From: an uncultured Collinsella sp. | GTDB taxonomy: Bacteria > Actinomycetota > Coriobacteriia > Coriobacteriales > Coriobacteriaceae | DNA: 25,155 bases | Assembly (NCBI GenBank): GCA_959020035.1 | Contig: CAUEQX010000008.1 | Span: forward strand, 1-25,155 | Reading direction: 5' to 3' | Shown here: positions 16,901 through 23,451 of the stretch, in pieces | How positions within the stretch are numbered: position 1 is the first letter of the stretch | Layout of the letters: every line of letters begins with the position of its first letter | Made by a program: the position numbers and the translations under genes | The notes under the pieces: model-generated | Database searches by the model: none | Told to the model about the DNA's origin: nothing | Seen by the model: the letters and a program-made list of their open reading frames with translations, nothing else

Positions 16901-17191
16901 GCGCAGATGTGCCTTGCCATCGATGCTCGCACGCCGGTCGACGAGCGCTCGGTGGAAAGCGGCCTGGGAATCTTCGAAGAGCTTGGTTTCTGTCGCGTTT
17001 CGGGGTTTGACGACACTCGTCGCATTGCGATGGCCGAAAACCCCGGCCGCGTGCAATTGAGCAGGTCAATTCGCTATTTGGAGGGCTTGCGCTCGCGCAT
17101 GGAGTTTTCGGCTTTCCGGAGCTGGGCGCTCGATTCGTGCGCTTCTGATATGCTAGCCAAAGTTAACCGCCCGATCGTACCGCGGGCCTAG
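13904..17191 (+). CDS. recJ: Fusion of RecJ single-strand exonuclease with a RecQ-like DEAH helicase
   Basis: A 1,095-residue two-enzyme protein for DNA repair or recombination. Residues 1 to about 570 are RecJ: the DHH-family metal motif DFDVDG (91-96), DHH (172-174), GTVSDMMPL, RLNAAGRM, the DHHA1 motif GGHAGAVG, and a C-terminal OB-fold-like segment. A linker leads to a superfamily 2 helicase from about residue 620: motif I GTGRGKS (647-653), YPLRALVADQ, motif II DEAHH (752-756), MAATATAT, VSTSAFGEGVNLPD and motif VI QMSGRAGRDG (929-938). A winged-helix-like tail follows; no HRDC domain or zinc-binding cysteine cluster is evident. Free-standing RecJ is usually 550-800 residues. ATG at 13904 has AGGGGTGGG upstream; the in-frame GTG at 13859 lacks a site. 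Rel follows 15 bases downstream. Confidence 0.92.
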   Translation: MSSLKTTHRWAVAQQNPELEKELSAGLGIPGLVARIMVAHGIGSIKEGQLFLTPSLDRDWADPLIIPGMSVVADRVERAIRNHEHIAVFGDFDVDGITSTCLLTEAPRTFGADVTPFIPHRFDEGYGLSRAALDRVNELARPQLIVTVDNGIAAKEEVSYLESLGIDLVVTDHHEPSDQVPQGVPLTDPKLEDEGPSRELAGVGVALKLVQVLGERLGKPSYWRSLIEVAALGTVSDMMPLTPENRALVAEGIQQMRVTARPGYIALAALAKADLSSITADGLSFSLIPRLNAAGRMADPKLALDLLLARNPIEASALAAELEEINHQRREIEAELTRDAMAKVEETYDGGRAIVVGGEGWHEGVKGIVASRLTNRYHVPALLFSIEDGIARGSGRSVGKVNLFDAVERCSDLLIRRGGHAGAVGVTIEASKLDEFRRRLSAVLSEIPAEDFEDIDEVAATVDLSELNIETIEQISRLEPFGQGNKVPLLAAEGVTMCDRAVVGKTGEHMRFVATDGAASVPAIMFRVPQIDKLINCDSAVDLVFEAVAEHWQGRVKPKLMIKDVLVRDTTASNIDDPACELRRGVQPADSGLRLESRKRETLAQLSYTELTRSLIHSFIGSNQPHRAQVEALDALADHQSVLAVMGTGRGKSLIFHVHAAREAVLRGRASIFVYPLRALVADQAYHLSSTMAALGIGVGVLTGETVEAARDDVFAGLASGRTGIVLTTPEFLSIHRDRFARSGRIGFVVIDEAHHAGLAKGGDRSAYLDMPDILKALGDPVVMAATATATAPVVAELARMLPITRTVVDETVRENLQLEDDRDLASRENRLVSIVATGEKTVIYVNSRDQSVALAKTLRKRVPDCATRIAFYNAGLTRTDRHRVEEAFRDGSLSCIVSTSAFGEGVNLPDIRHVVLYHMPFGGIEFNQMSGRAGRDGQPAVIHLLYSSRDARINERLLDCYAPERDELVTLYRALQTMWRSNRGKTGDDSFSASDIDIAQMCLAIDARTPVDERSVESGLGIFEELGFCRVSGFDDTRRIAMAENPGRVQLSRSIRYLEGLRSRMEFSAFRSWALDSCASDMLAKVNRPIVPRA

Positions 17192-17206
17192 GGGAAGGGG
17201 ACCTCG

Positions 17207-19567
17207 ATGGATGCCGCAGCCCGTACCGCCCATGATTCCACCCTCCAGCCGTTTTCGGAGATGGAGCACTATAAGCATGCCGATGAGCTGCCGCCCGAGA
17301 TTATGGCGGACAGCTACGACAAACTGGAGCGCCTGTGCCTCAAATATATGAATGAGGACGACTTTTCTAAGGTTGAGCAGGCCTACTGCTTTGCCGCCGA
17401 GAAGCACTGCAACCAAAAGCGCCGCTCGGGCGAGATGTACATTAACCATCCCGTCGAGGTTGCCATCATTTTGGCCGATCTCAAGATGGACTGCGATGTG
17501 GTGTGCGCCGCGCTGCTGCACGATACCGTCGAGGATACTGAGACCTCGCTCGCCGATGTTTCCGGCCTGTTTGGCGATACGGTGGCCGAGCTCGTCGATG
17601 GCGTGACCAAGCTCACCAACATCGAAGTCGACAGCATGGACGAGAAGCAGGCGCTCACGCTGCGCAAGATGTTCCTCGCCATGTCCAAGGACATTCGCGT
17701 CATCATCGTTAAACTTGCCGATCGTCTGCACAACATGCGAACGCTGGCGGCCCTGCGCGAGGATCGTCGCCTGTTTAAGGCTCGCGAGACCATGGACGTG
17801 TACGCGCCCTTGGCCGACCGCCTGGGCATGAGCTCTATTAAGTGGGAGCTCGAGGACCTGTCCTTCTTCTACCTGGAGCCCGATGCCTACCAGCGCATCG
17901 CGCGCATGGTGGCTGAGTCGCGCGAGGTCCGCGAGCGCTACCTTGCCGAGACCATCAAGACGCTTACCGATGAGCTCAACCGCATTGGTCTGGAGGACTT
18001 CCAGATCAACGGCCGCTCCAAGCACTATTGGTCCATCTACCAAAAGATGAAGCGCAAGGGCAAGGAGTTCTCCGAGATCTACGACCTGGTGGCGCTGCGT
18101 GTAATTACCCATTCGGTGCGCGATTGCTACTCCACGCTCGGCGCGGTGCACACACTATGGCACCCCATGCCCGGTCGCTTTAAAGACTATATCGCCATGC
18201 CCAAGGTCAATAACTACCAGTCGCTCCATACGACGGTTATCGGCCCCACAGCCCGCCCACTCGAGATTCAGATTCGAACTTATGAGATGCATGAGCAGGC
18301 CGAGTACGGTATTGCCGCCCACTGGCTCTATAAGAAGTCGGGCGGATCGTCTGCGTCTAAGACCAATGATGCCCAGCGTCTGGACGACCAGATTAACTGG
18401 CTCAAACATTCGCTCGATTGGGCTGCGTCTGATGAGATCACCGACGCCAAGGAATACCTGCATTCGCTGAAGGTCGACCTCTTCGATCAGGAGATTTTCG
18501 TCTTTACGCCCAAGGGCGAGGTCATGGCGCTTCGTGCCGGCTCCACGCCGCTCGACTTTGCCTACGCCGTTCACACCGAGGTGGGAAACCACTGCGTCGG
18601 CGCTAAGATCAACGGTGCGGTGGCCCCGCTCACGCACGAGATCAAGACGGGCGACCGCGTTGAAATCCTGACCAACAAGAGTTCCAAGCCGTCGCGCGAT
18701 TGGCTCAAGATCGTTAAGACGCCTTCCGCCAAGTCAAAGATCCGCCGCTATTTTGCCGCCGCGACCAAGGACGACGACGCTGCCGCCGGTCGCGATATAC
18801 TGGCCAAGGACCTGCGTAAGCGTGGCTATGGCATTTCTACGCCGCGTTCGACGCGCGCGCTCAACGCCGTGGCGGAGCAGTTTAACTACAAGCAGCTCGA
18901 GGACTTGTTTGCCGCCGTCGGCGCCGGCAAGGTTGCCCCGCGCGCTGTGGGTAACAAGGTCGAGCAAATCTTGGACCCCAAGCCCGAGGAACAGCTCACC
19001 AAGGCCGAGGCTATCGCCGAGGTCGTGAAGCAGCCCGCTCGCGGCTCCAACCGCAAGCCGCAAAAGCGCGGCAAGAGCGCCAGTAACGGCATTATCGTCA
19101 AGGGCGAGAGCAACAGCGGCCTGCTGGTCCGTCTGGCTCATTGCTGCAACCCCGTGACGGGTGACGACATCGTCGGCTTCATCACGCGCGGTCGTGGCGT
19201 TTCGGTGCATCGCGCCAACTGCCCCAACGTCAAGGGTCTTATGGAACATCCCGAGCGCATGATCGATGTGGAGTGGGACGGCGCTGCCGACACCCTCTTC
19301 CAGGTCGAGATCGTGGTCGAGTGCCTGGACCGCATGGGCCTGCTCAAGGATGTCACCATTGCCATTGGCGATGCGGGCGGCAATATCCTTTCTGCCGCCA
19401 CGTCGACCAACCGCGAGGGTATTGCAACCCTGCGCTTTATGGTCGAGATCTCGGACGCGAGCGGTCTGGATCCGCTGCTGGCTTCCATCAGCAGTGTCGA
19501 TTCGGTCTACGACGCTCGCCGTCTTATGCCCGGCGAAGGCGGAGCTCAGCTCAAGCGTCGTGTGTAG
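17207..19567 (+). CDS. rel: Bifunctional (p)ppGpp synthetase/hydrolase Rel
   Basis: This enzyme makes and degrades the stringent-response alarmone (p)ppGpp on ribosomes in response to amino acid starvation. At 786 residues it has the normal long RSH architecture. The HD hydrolase domain has INHP (His81) and HDTVED (His105-Asp110) intact. The synthetase domain has YDLVALRVI and RFKDYIAMPKVNNYQSLHT. The RFKD at 324-327 is the R-x-K-D form associated with bifunctional Rel rather than E-x-D-D of monofunctional RelA (family knowledge). A TGS domain follows near residues 428-490 (IFVFTPKGEVMALRAGSTPLDFAY), then a zinc-finger-like region with HCCNPV, and a C-terminal ACT domain from about 700. GGGGAAGGGG precedes the ATG at 17207. 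It is probably cotranscribed with recJ. Confidence 0.96.
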   Translation: MDAAARTAHDSTLQPFSEMEHYKHADELPPEIMADSYDKLERLCLKYMNEDDFSKVEQAYCFAAEKHCNQKRRSGEMYINHPVEVAIILADLKMDCDVVCAALLHDTVEDTETSLADVSGLFGDTVAELVDGVTKLTNIEVDSMDEKQALTLRKMFLAMSKDIRVIIVKLADRLHNMRTLAALREDRRLFKARETMDVYAPLADRLGMSSIKWELEDLSFFYLEPDAYQRIARMVAESREVRERYLAETIKTLTDELNRIGLEDFQINGRSKHYWSIYQKMKRKGKEFSEIYDLVALRVITHSVRDCYSTLGAVHTLWHPMPGRFKDYIAMPKVNNYQSLHTTVIGPTARPLEIQIRTYEMHEQAEYGIAAHWLYKKSGGSSASKTNDAQRLDDQINWLKHSLDWAASDEITDAKEYLHSLKVDLFDQEIFVFTPKGEVMALRAGSTPLDFAYAVHTEVGNHCVGAKINGAVAPLTHEIKTGDRVEILTNKSSKPSRDWLKIVKTPSAKSKIRRYFAAATKDDDAAAGRDILAKDLRKRGYGISTPRSTRALNAVAEQFNYKQLEDLFAAVGAGKVAPRAVGNKVEQILDPKPEEQLTKAEAIAEVVKQPARGSNRKPQKRGKSASNGIIVKGESNSGLLVRLAHCCNPVTGDDIVGFITRGRGVSVHRANCPNVKGLMEHPERMIDVEWDGAADTLFQVEIVVECLDRMGLLKDVTIAIGDAGGNILSAATSTNREGIATLRFMVEISDASGLDPLLASISSVDSVYDARRLMPGEGGAQLKRRV

Positions 19568-19600
19568 GTGCGAGAGCCTCTCAGCATCATAGATATTGGT

Positions 19601-19638
19601 TACGTTCGAGGCATCGTTTGGTGCCTCGAACGTATTTT
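19601..19638 (+). terminator. Hairpin with T-tract between rel and the MBL gene
   Basis: A perfect 13-bp stem (19601-19613 with 19622-19634, core ACGTTCGAGGCA) with loop TCGTTTGG is followed by TTTT. Its T-tract ends only two bases before the ribosome binding site AAGGAGGG of the next gene. It may end rel transcripts or act as a partial terminator or attenuator. Confidence 0.75.
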
Positions 19639-19655
19639 AGAAGGAGGGTATGCGC

Positions 19656-20339
19656 ATGGGCGATATGACTTTGGACCTGACACCCCGAGGTTCGGCTTCG
19701 ATTGAGGCGCTCGTCAACGGCCCCATTCAGACCAACAGTTACGCCGTGATTTCGAATGACGAGTGCTTAATCGTCGATCCGGCGTGGGAGGGCGAGCGTC
19801 TTGTGGAGCATATCCGCACCGCGCATCCCGAGGTTCGCGTACTCGGCTCTGTCTGCACGCACGGTCATGCCGACCATGTTGGCGGGGTTGCCGGGGTTCG
19901 AGCTGTCGTTGGCGACGGCGCGCTATATGAGTTGTGCGCTAAGGACGTGACGGTACCTCGCGCAAATATCGAGGAGCAGCGCACCATGTGGGGTATCGAG
20001 ACGCCCGATCCGGGTGAGCCGACGCGGCTGCTTGCCGAGGGCGATACGATTGAATTGGGCGATATCTGCCTGCAGGTGATCGAGACGCCGGGACATACGC
20101 CGGGCGGCATCGTCCTGTTCGCCGCGACCGAGCAGGGGAACATCGCCTTTGTGGGCGACACGCTTTTCCCGGGCAGCCACGGTCGTACCGATCTTTCCGG
20201 CGGTGACGAGGCGGCGATTATGCGCTCGCTCTCCAAACTTGCCAAGACGCTTCCGCCCGATACCGTTTGCTTGACGGGCCATGGCGATTCGACCACGATG
20301 GCGCGCGAACTTATGCAGAATCCGTTTATGCAGATGTAG
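19656..20339 (+). CDS. Metallo-beta-lactamase-fold hydrolase (glyoxalase II-like)
   Basis: A 227-residue zinc hydrolase of the MBL superfamily, similar in layout to the small YcbL/glyoxalase II-like proteins that often follow rel genes. The metal-binding motif THGHADHVGG (H-x-H-x-D-H) is intact. Further ligands are suggested by TPGHTPGG, VGDTLFPGSHGRTDL and the closing TGHGDST. The substrate is unknown. Three in-frame ATGs occur at 19650, 19656 and 19665. AAGGAGGG (19641-19648) is one base from the first and seven from the second, so 19656 is chosen. A terminator-like hairpin separates it from rel, and no obvious promoter fits in between. Confidence 0.88.
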   Translation: MGDMTLDLTPRGSASIEALVNGPIQTNSYAVISNDECLIVDPAWEGERLVEHIRTAHPEVRVLGSVCTHGHADHVGGVAGVRAVVGDGALYELCAKDVTVPRANIEEQRTMWGIETPDPGEPTRLLAEGDTIELGDICLQVIETPGHTPGGIVLFAATEQGNIAFVGDTLFPGSHGRTDLSGGDEAAIMRSLSKLAKTLPPDTVCLTGHGDSTTMARELMQNPFMQM

Positions 20340-20420
20340 GCTCGAAGCCGTCTTTCGAACCACGAAGACCGCTCAATCGTCAAGCTATTTTCCCCAGTGG
20401 GTCGATTCTGTGGGGCAAAC

Positions 20421-20463
20421 GGTCAAAATTTGTCCAATCGGATGGTATTCGTGAACAAACGAA
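20421..20463 (+). promoter_or_regulatory. Two palindromes upstream of the fba promoter (possible operators)
   Basis: GGTCAAAATTTGTCC (20421-20435) is a near-perfect palindrome. TTCGT-GAACAA-ACGAA (20448-20463) is a perfect inverted repeat that ends right at the -35 region. Position and symmetry suggest regulator binding. The regulator is unknown. Confidence 0.35.
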
Positions 20464-20464
20464 C

Positions 20465-20493
20465 GTTTATGCTCGGGTATGTCGTGGTAAAAT
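20465..20493 (+). promoter_or_regulatory. Candidate fba promoter
   Basis: TGG-TAAAAT (20485-20493) is an extended -10; TTTAT-like sequence lies 16-17 bases upstream as a weak -35. Transcription would begin about 35 bases before the ATG at 20534. Confidence 0.5.
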
Positions 20494-20533
20494 CTCAGGC
20501 GTTATCGGAGCAACCTTACAGGAGGTTTCTTTT

Positions 20534-21400
20534 ATGCTCGTCAACGCAGCAGACATGCTCAAGAAGGCCGAGGCCGGCAAGTACGCTCTCGGTGCCTTCA
20601 ACACCAACAACCTCGAGTGGACCCTAGCTATTCTCCAGGCCGCCGAGGAGGCCAAGTCTCCGCTGATCCTTCAGTGCACCGCTGGTGCCGCTAAGTGGAT
20701 GGGCGGTTTCAAGGTCTGCGCCGACATGGTCAAGGCTGCCGTCGAGGCAACGGGCGTTACCGTCCCCGTCGCCCTTCACCTCGATCACGGTTCTTACGAG
20801 GACTGCTTCAAGTGCATCGAGGCCGGCTTCACGTCCATCATGTATGACGGCTCTCACGAGGAGACCTTCCAGCTTAACCTCGACCGCACCAAGGAGCTCG
20901 TTGAGCTCGCCCACTCCAAGGGCATGTCCATCGAGGCCGAGGTCGGCGGCATCGGCGGCACCGAGGACGGCGTGACCTCCAACGGCGAGCTCGCTGACCC
21001 CGCTGAGTGCAAGCAGATCGCTGACCTGGGCGTCGACTTCCTCGCCTGCGGTATCGGCAACATCCACGGCGTGTATCCCGCCGACTGGGCTGGCCTTTCC
21101 TTCGAGCGTCTGGGCGAGATCAAGGCTCAGACCGGCGACCTGCCCCTCGTTCTGCACGGTGGCACCGGCATCCCCGAGGATCAGATCAAGAAGGCCATCT
21201 CCCTGGGTATCTCCAAGATCAACGTCAACACCGACCTGCAGCTCGTCTTCGCCAAGGGCGTTCGCGAGTACATCGAGGCTGGCAAGGATCAGCAGGGCAA
21301 GGGCTTTGACCCCCGCAAGCTCCTCAAGCCTGGTCGCGACAACATCGTTGCCCGCACCAAGGATCTCATGGAGGAGTTTGGCTCCGTCAACAAGGCGTAA
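20534..21400 (+). CDS. fba: Class II fructose-1,6-bisphosphate aldolase
   Basis: It reversibly cleaves fructose-1,6-bisphosphate to dihydroxyacetone phosphate and glyceraldehyde-3-phosphate in glycolysis and gluconeogenesis; it is zinc-dependent. The 288-residue length fits the short Bacillus-type class IIA/B enzymes. Motifs are GAFNTNNLEW near the N-terminus, ALHLDHGSYEDC with the catalytic Asp and zinc His, ACGIGNIHGVY, LHGGTGIPED and KINVNTDLQ, which binds phosphate. ATG at 20534 is set by AGGAGG eight bases upstream and by a typical protein start (MLVNAADMLKKA). Codon use is strongly biased toward C-ending codons, as expected for a highly expressed gene. It has its own promoter and is followed by a large hairpin. 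Confidence 0.96.
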   Translation: MLVNAADMLKKAEAGKYALGAFNTNNLEWTLAILQAAEEAKSPLILQCTAGAAKWMGGFKVCADMVKAAVEATGVTVPVALHLDHGSYEDCFKCIEAGFTSIMYDGSHEETFQLNLDRTKELVELAHSKGMSIEAEVGGIGGTEDGVTSNGELADPAECKQIADLGVDFLACGIGNIHGVYPADWAGLSFERLGEIKAQTGDLPLVLHGGTGIPEDQIKKAISLGISKINVNTDLQLVFAKGVREYIEAGKDQQGKGFDPRKLLKPGRDNIVARTKDLMEEFGSVNKA

Positions 21401-21422
21401 GTAGCGGTTTAACTTTCCCGTC

Positions 21423-21515
21423 GGAGGCCCCGTTCACCCTACGCTTTTCCCTTGCGCTCACCTGGCTTTGCCAGAAGTCGCGCAATGGGAAAAGCTTCGG
21501 GTGAACGGGGCCTCC
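21423..21515. repeat. 93-base intergenic hairpin element after fba
   Basis: A long near-perfect palindrome. Outer arms 21423-21439 and 21499-21515 are identical inverted 17-mers (GGAGGCCCCGTTCACCC). Next are inner arms 21443-21451 with 21487-21495 (GCTTTTCCC/GGGAAAAGC), then TTGCG/CGCAA, and a terminal CTGGC-TTT-GCCAG. It is followed by TTCGTT rather than a clear T-tract. It may terminate fba transcripts or be a dispersed palindromic repeat; only one copy is in this window. Confidence 0.65.
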
Positions 21516-21593
21516 TTCGTTAACTCGCCACAGGGTTACTGGGCTGAATTCATTTTTTATAGGTACCGTTTATCGGTGTTGAGGGTTCCTTTA

Positions 21594-21622
21594 TTGGGGC
21601 TTTCTTTTTATCTCGCTACAAT
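21594..21622 (+). promoter_or_regulatory. Promoter of the transglutaminase-like gene
   Basis: TTGGGG (21594-21599) and TACAAT (21617-21622) are separated by 17 bases. The -10 overlaps an in-frame ATG at 21621, which therefore cannot be the start and points to the ATG at 21657. Confidence 0.5.
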
Positions 21623-21656
21623 GGACTTCAAGAGTTCTAATGACTTGGAGTTTGGT

Positions 21657-23090
21657 ATGGCTGTTATTAATGTGCTGCCTTCGGATGGGAAGGTTATTGA
21701 CGAAGGTCCTGTTGGTTGCTCTGTTGATGTTTGTTGTGATGATTTTCGTCATCTCGATATTGGTCTGCCGCCCGAGATTCTTCGACTTAAGGATGCCGGG
21801 TATTTGACGCAGGCTGTTGCTGCCTGCGATCGCCTTCTGGAGCAGAACCCTGAGCCTTCGCTGGCTGCTTGTGTTCGTGCCGAGCGGTATCGCATGCTCG
21901 AGACGCCGCTTCATTTTTCGGTGTCGCGTGATCGGGCCATTGCGATGATTCGCGAGGAGTGGCCAGAGTTTACCGAAGAGCAGTTTGACGACCTGATTAA
22001 TCGCAAGCGTATTGACTGGCGCTTTATCGATGGCGAGCTGTTTGTTCTCGATAACTTCCTTGATTCGCTTCGCGTGTACCCCAAGGAGGTTCCGGGCCTG
22101 CGTCCCGATTCTACGGACGGCATCGCGCTGCGTAACCAGATGCTCAGGGAAATGGAGTCGCAAAACGGGTTGACGCGCGTCATCACGCTCAAGGCATCCG
22201 TGTCTGTCCCCGGGGCTCTGGAGGGAGAGGCTGTTCGCGCGTGGCTACCCGTTGCCGCCGCCTGTCGTCAACAGTCTCATATCGAGGTTCTCGATATGAC
22301 GTCGGGGGGTACCGTTGCCTCTGAAAACGTTTCGGCTCGTACTGCCTCTTGGACGTCTTCGACGGAACATTCATTCTCGGTGACCTATCGCTATCACATC
22401 GATGCCGCCTATTGCGATATCTATGGTGGCGCGCTCCCATCGCATACGTGCATGGACACGCCACTGCCCGAGGACACTTCCGAGGACCGTCCGCACATTG
22501 CGTTTACGCCGTACCTGCGACAGTTGACGGAGCGTGTTGTTGACGGGCTCGAGGATCCGCTCGATCGCGCTCGTGCTATCTATGATTACCTGACACAGCA
22601 TATCGACTATCGCTATCAGCCACCGTACCTGCTTTTGGGATCTATTGCCGACGACTGTGCGCATTCGCTCCGCGGCGATTGCGGCGTTATGGCGCTCACT
22701 TTTATCACCATGTGCCGCATCGCGGGGGTGCCTGCTCGTTGGCAGAGCGGCCTATATGTTGCGCCCGATTCGGTGGGACCGCACGACTGGGCCGAGTTCT
22801 ACACACCCCAGACCGGTTGGCTTAACGCCGACGTATCGTTTGGTTCCTCGGCACGCAGGATGGGGGAGGAGTGGCGCCGTCGTCACTACTTTGGCAATCT
22901 CGATCCGTGGCGTATGGTGGCCAACGATCGATTCCAGGCTGAGTTTGTGCCTGCTTTCGATGGCATGCGCGAGGACCCCTATGACAACCAGATGGGCGAG
23001 GCCTCGGTTGACGGACGTGGATGTCGTAAGCGGGAGATGTTGCGCAAGGTTGAGCTTATCGAAATGCTCGAAGTACCATTTTCGGACTAA
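21657..23090 (+). CDS. Transglutaminase-like domain protein
   Basis: A 477-residue protein with a C-terminal transglutaminase-like (papain-fold) domain. The catalytic triad is recognisable: Cys342 in LRGDCGVMA, His376 in GPHDWAEFY and Asp392 in LNADVSFG. It also has the typical GVPARWQSGLYV between Cys and His. Such bacterial proteins are usually proteases or amidases of unclear substrate. The N-terminal 220 residues show no domain I recognise; the middle (SVSVPGALEGEAVRAWLPVA) fits the beta-rich region commonly placed before this fold. No signal peptide is seen. ATG at 21657 has TTGGAG six bases upstream and lies downstream of a plausible promoter; a longer frame back to 21468 would start inside the hairpin element. 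Codon use, especially at the 5' end, is more T-rich than in neighbouring genes, suggesting low expression or different ancestry. Confidence 0.82.
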   Translation: MAVINVLPSDGKVIDEGPVGCSVDVCCDDFRHLDIGLPPEILRLKDAGYLTQAVAACDRLLEQNPEPSLAACVRAERYRMLETPLHFSVSRDRAIAMIREEWPEFTEEQFDDLINRKRIDWRFIDGELFVLDNFLDSLRVYPKEVPGLRPDSTDGIALRNQMLREMESQNGLTRVITLKASVSVPGALEGEAVRAWLPVAAACRQQSHIEVLDMTSGGTVASENVSARTASWTSSTEHSFSVTYRYHIDAAYCDIYGGALPSHTCMDTPLPEDTSEDRPHIAFTPYLRQLTERVVDGLEDPLDRARAIYDYLTQHIDYRYQPPYLLLGSIADDCAHSLRGDCGVMALTFITMCRIAGVPARWQSGLYVAPDSVGPHDWAEFYTPQTGWLNADVSFGSSARRMGEEWRRRHYFGNLDPWRMVANDRFQAEFVPAFDGMREDPYDNQMGEASVDGRGCRKREMLRKVELIEMLEVPFSD

Positions 23091-23129
23091 TCAACAGAAA
23101 GCTGTGATAAACTAACTCACGCATTACGT

Positions 23130-23216
23130 GCCCGAGTGGCGGAATTGGCAGACGCAGTGGACTCAAAATCCACCGTTGGCAACAACGTGCGAGTTCGAGT
23201 CTCGCCTCGGGCACCA
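23130..23216 (+). tRNA. tRNA-Leu (anticodon CAA)
   Basis: The acceptor arms GCCCGAG (23130-23136) and CTCGGGC (23206-23212) pair perfectly and are followed by ACCA, so the CCA end is encoded. The anticodon stem is GTGGA/TCCAC with loop CTCAAAA; the anticodon CAA (23164-23166) reads UUG. The long variable arm (CGTTGGCAACAACG region) is the class II form expected for leucine. The T-arm contains GTTCGAGTC. A GATAAA-like -10 lies about 20 bases upstream. Confidence 0.96.
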
Positions 23217-23235
23217 TACATGCAAGTGGGCGTTC

Positions 23236-23258
23236 AAGGGGGTCAAGGCCCCCTTTTT
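23236..23258 (+). terminator. Terminator of tRNA-Leu
   Basis: AAGGGGG-TCAAGG-CCCCC followed by TTTTT, 20 bases after the tRNA. Confidence 0.88.
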
Positions 23259-23280
23259 CGTGCCGAACTCGCGTGAGCGC

Positions 23281-23369
23281 GCGGAGCGTTAAGTAAACAG
23301 GCCTGTGGCCTGTTTGTAGCGGAGCGTGGTGAGGGCGCCATGCGCCCGAAGCCCGGGGCTTCGCGAAGC
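23281..23369. repeat. Cluster of perfect palindromes between the tRNA-Leu copies
   Basis: Within 90 bases are AAACAGGCC-TGT-GGCCTGTTT (23295-23315), GGGCGC-CAT-GCGCCC (23333-23347), GAAGCCC-G-GGGCTTC (23348-23362) and GCTTCGCGAAGC (23358-23369). The first is flanked by direct repeats of GCGGAGCGT (23281-23289 and 23319-23327). No ORF is supportable here. Confidence 0.55.
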
Positions 23370-23418
23370 GAAGGCCCTTCGAGTCTCGCCTCGGGCACCA
23401 TACATGCACCTGCGCTTT

Positions 23419-23442
23419 GAGGGGGTTGTGGCCCCCTTTTTC
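23419..23442 (+). terminator. Second terminator copy, downstream of the tRNA 3' fragment
   Basis: AGGGGG-TTGTGG-CCCCC followed by TTTTT. It differs from the terminator after the intact tRNA only in the loop and flanks, and is part of the same duplicated block. Confidence 0.8.
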
Positions 23443-23451
23443 GTGTACGTA

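Larger units (their letters stand above)
23194..23408. repeat. 31-base direct repeat of the tRNA-Leu 3' end (possible att scar)
   Basis: Positions 23194-23224 (T-loop, acceptor arm, CCA and a few following bases of the intact tRNA gene) are repeated exactly at 23378-23408, 184 bases downstream. The second copy lacks the 5' two-thirds of a tRNA. Each copy is followed by a similar terminator. Elements that integrate at tRNA 3' ends leave exactly this arrangement: an intact tRNA at one end and a 3' fragment at the other. Confidence 0.7.

Noticed and set aside
21468..21656. Earlier in-frame starts for the transglutaminase-like gene (21468, 21621)
   Set aside because: The first lies inside the palindromic element and the second overlaps the probable -10 box; neither has a ribosome binding site.
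23281..23377. CRISPR-like array or second tRNA between the tRNA-Leu repeats
   Set aside because: There are only two copies of the 31-base repeat and no regular spacers; the second copy lacks D-arm and anticodon arm sequences, so it is not a functional tRNA.
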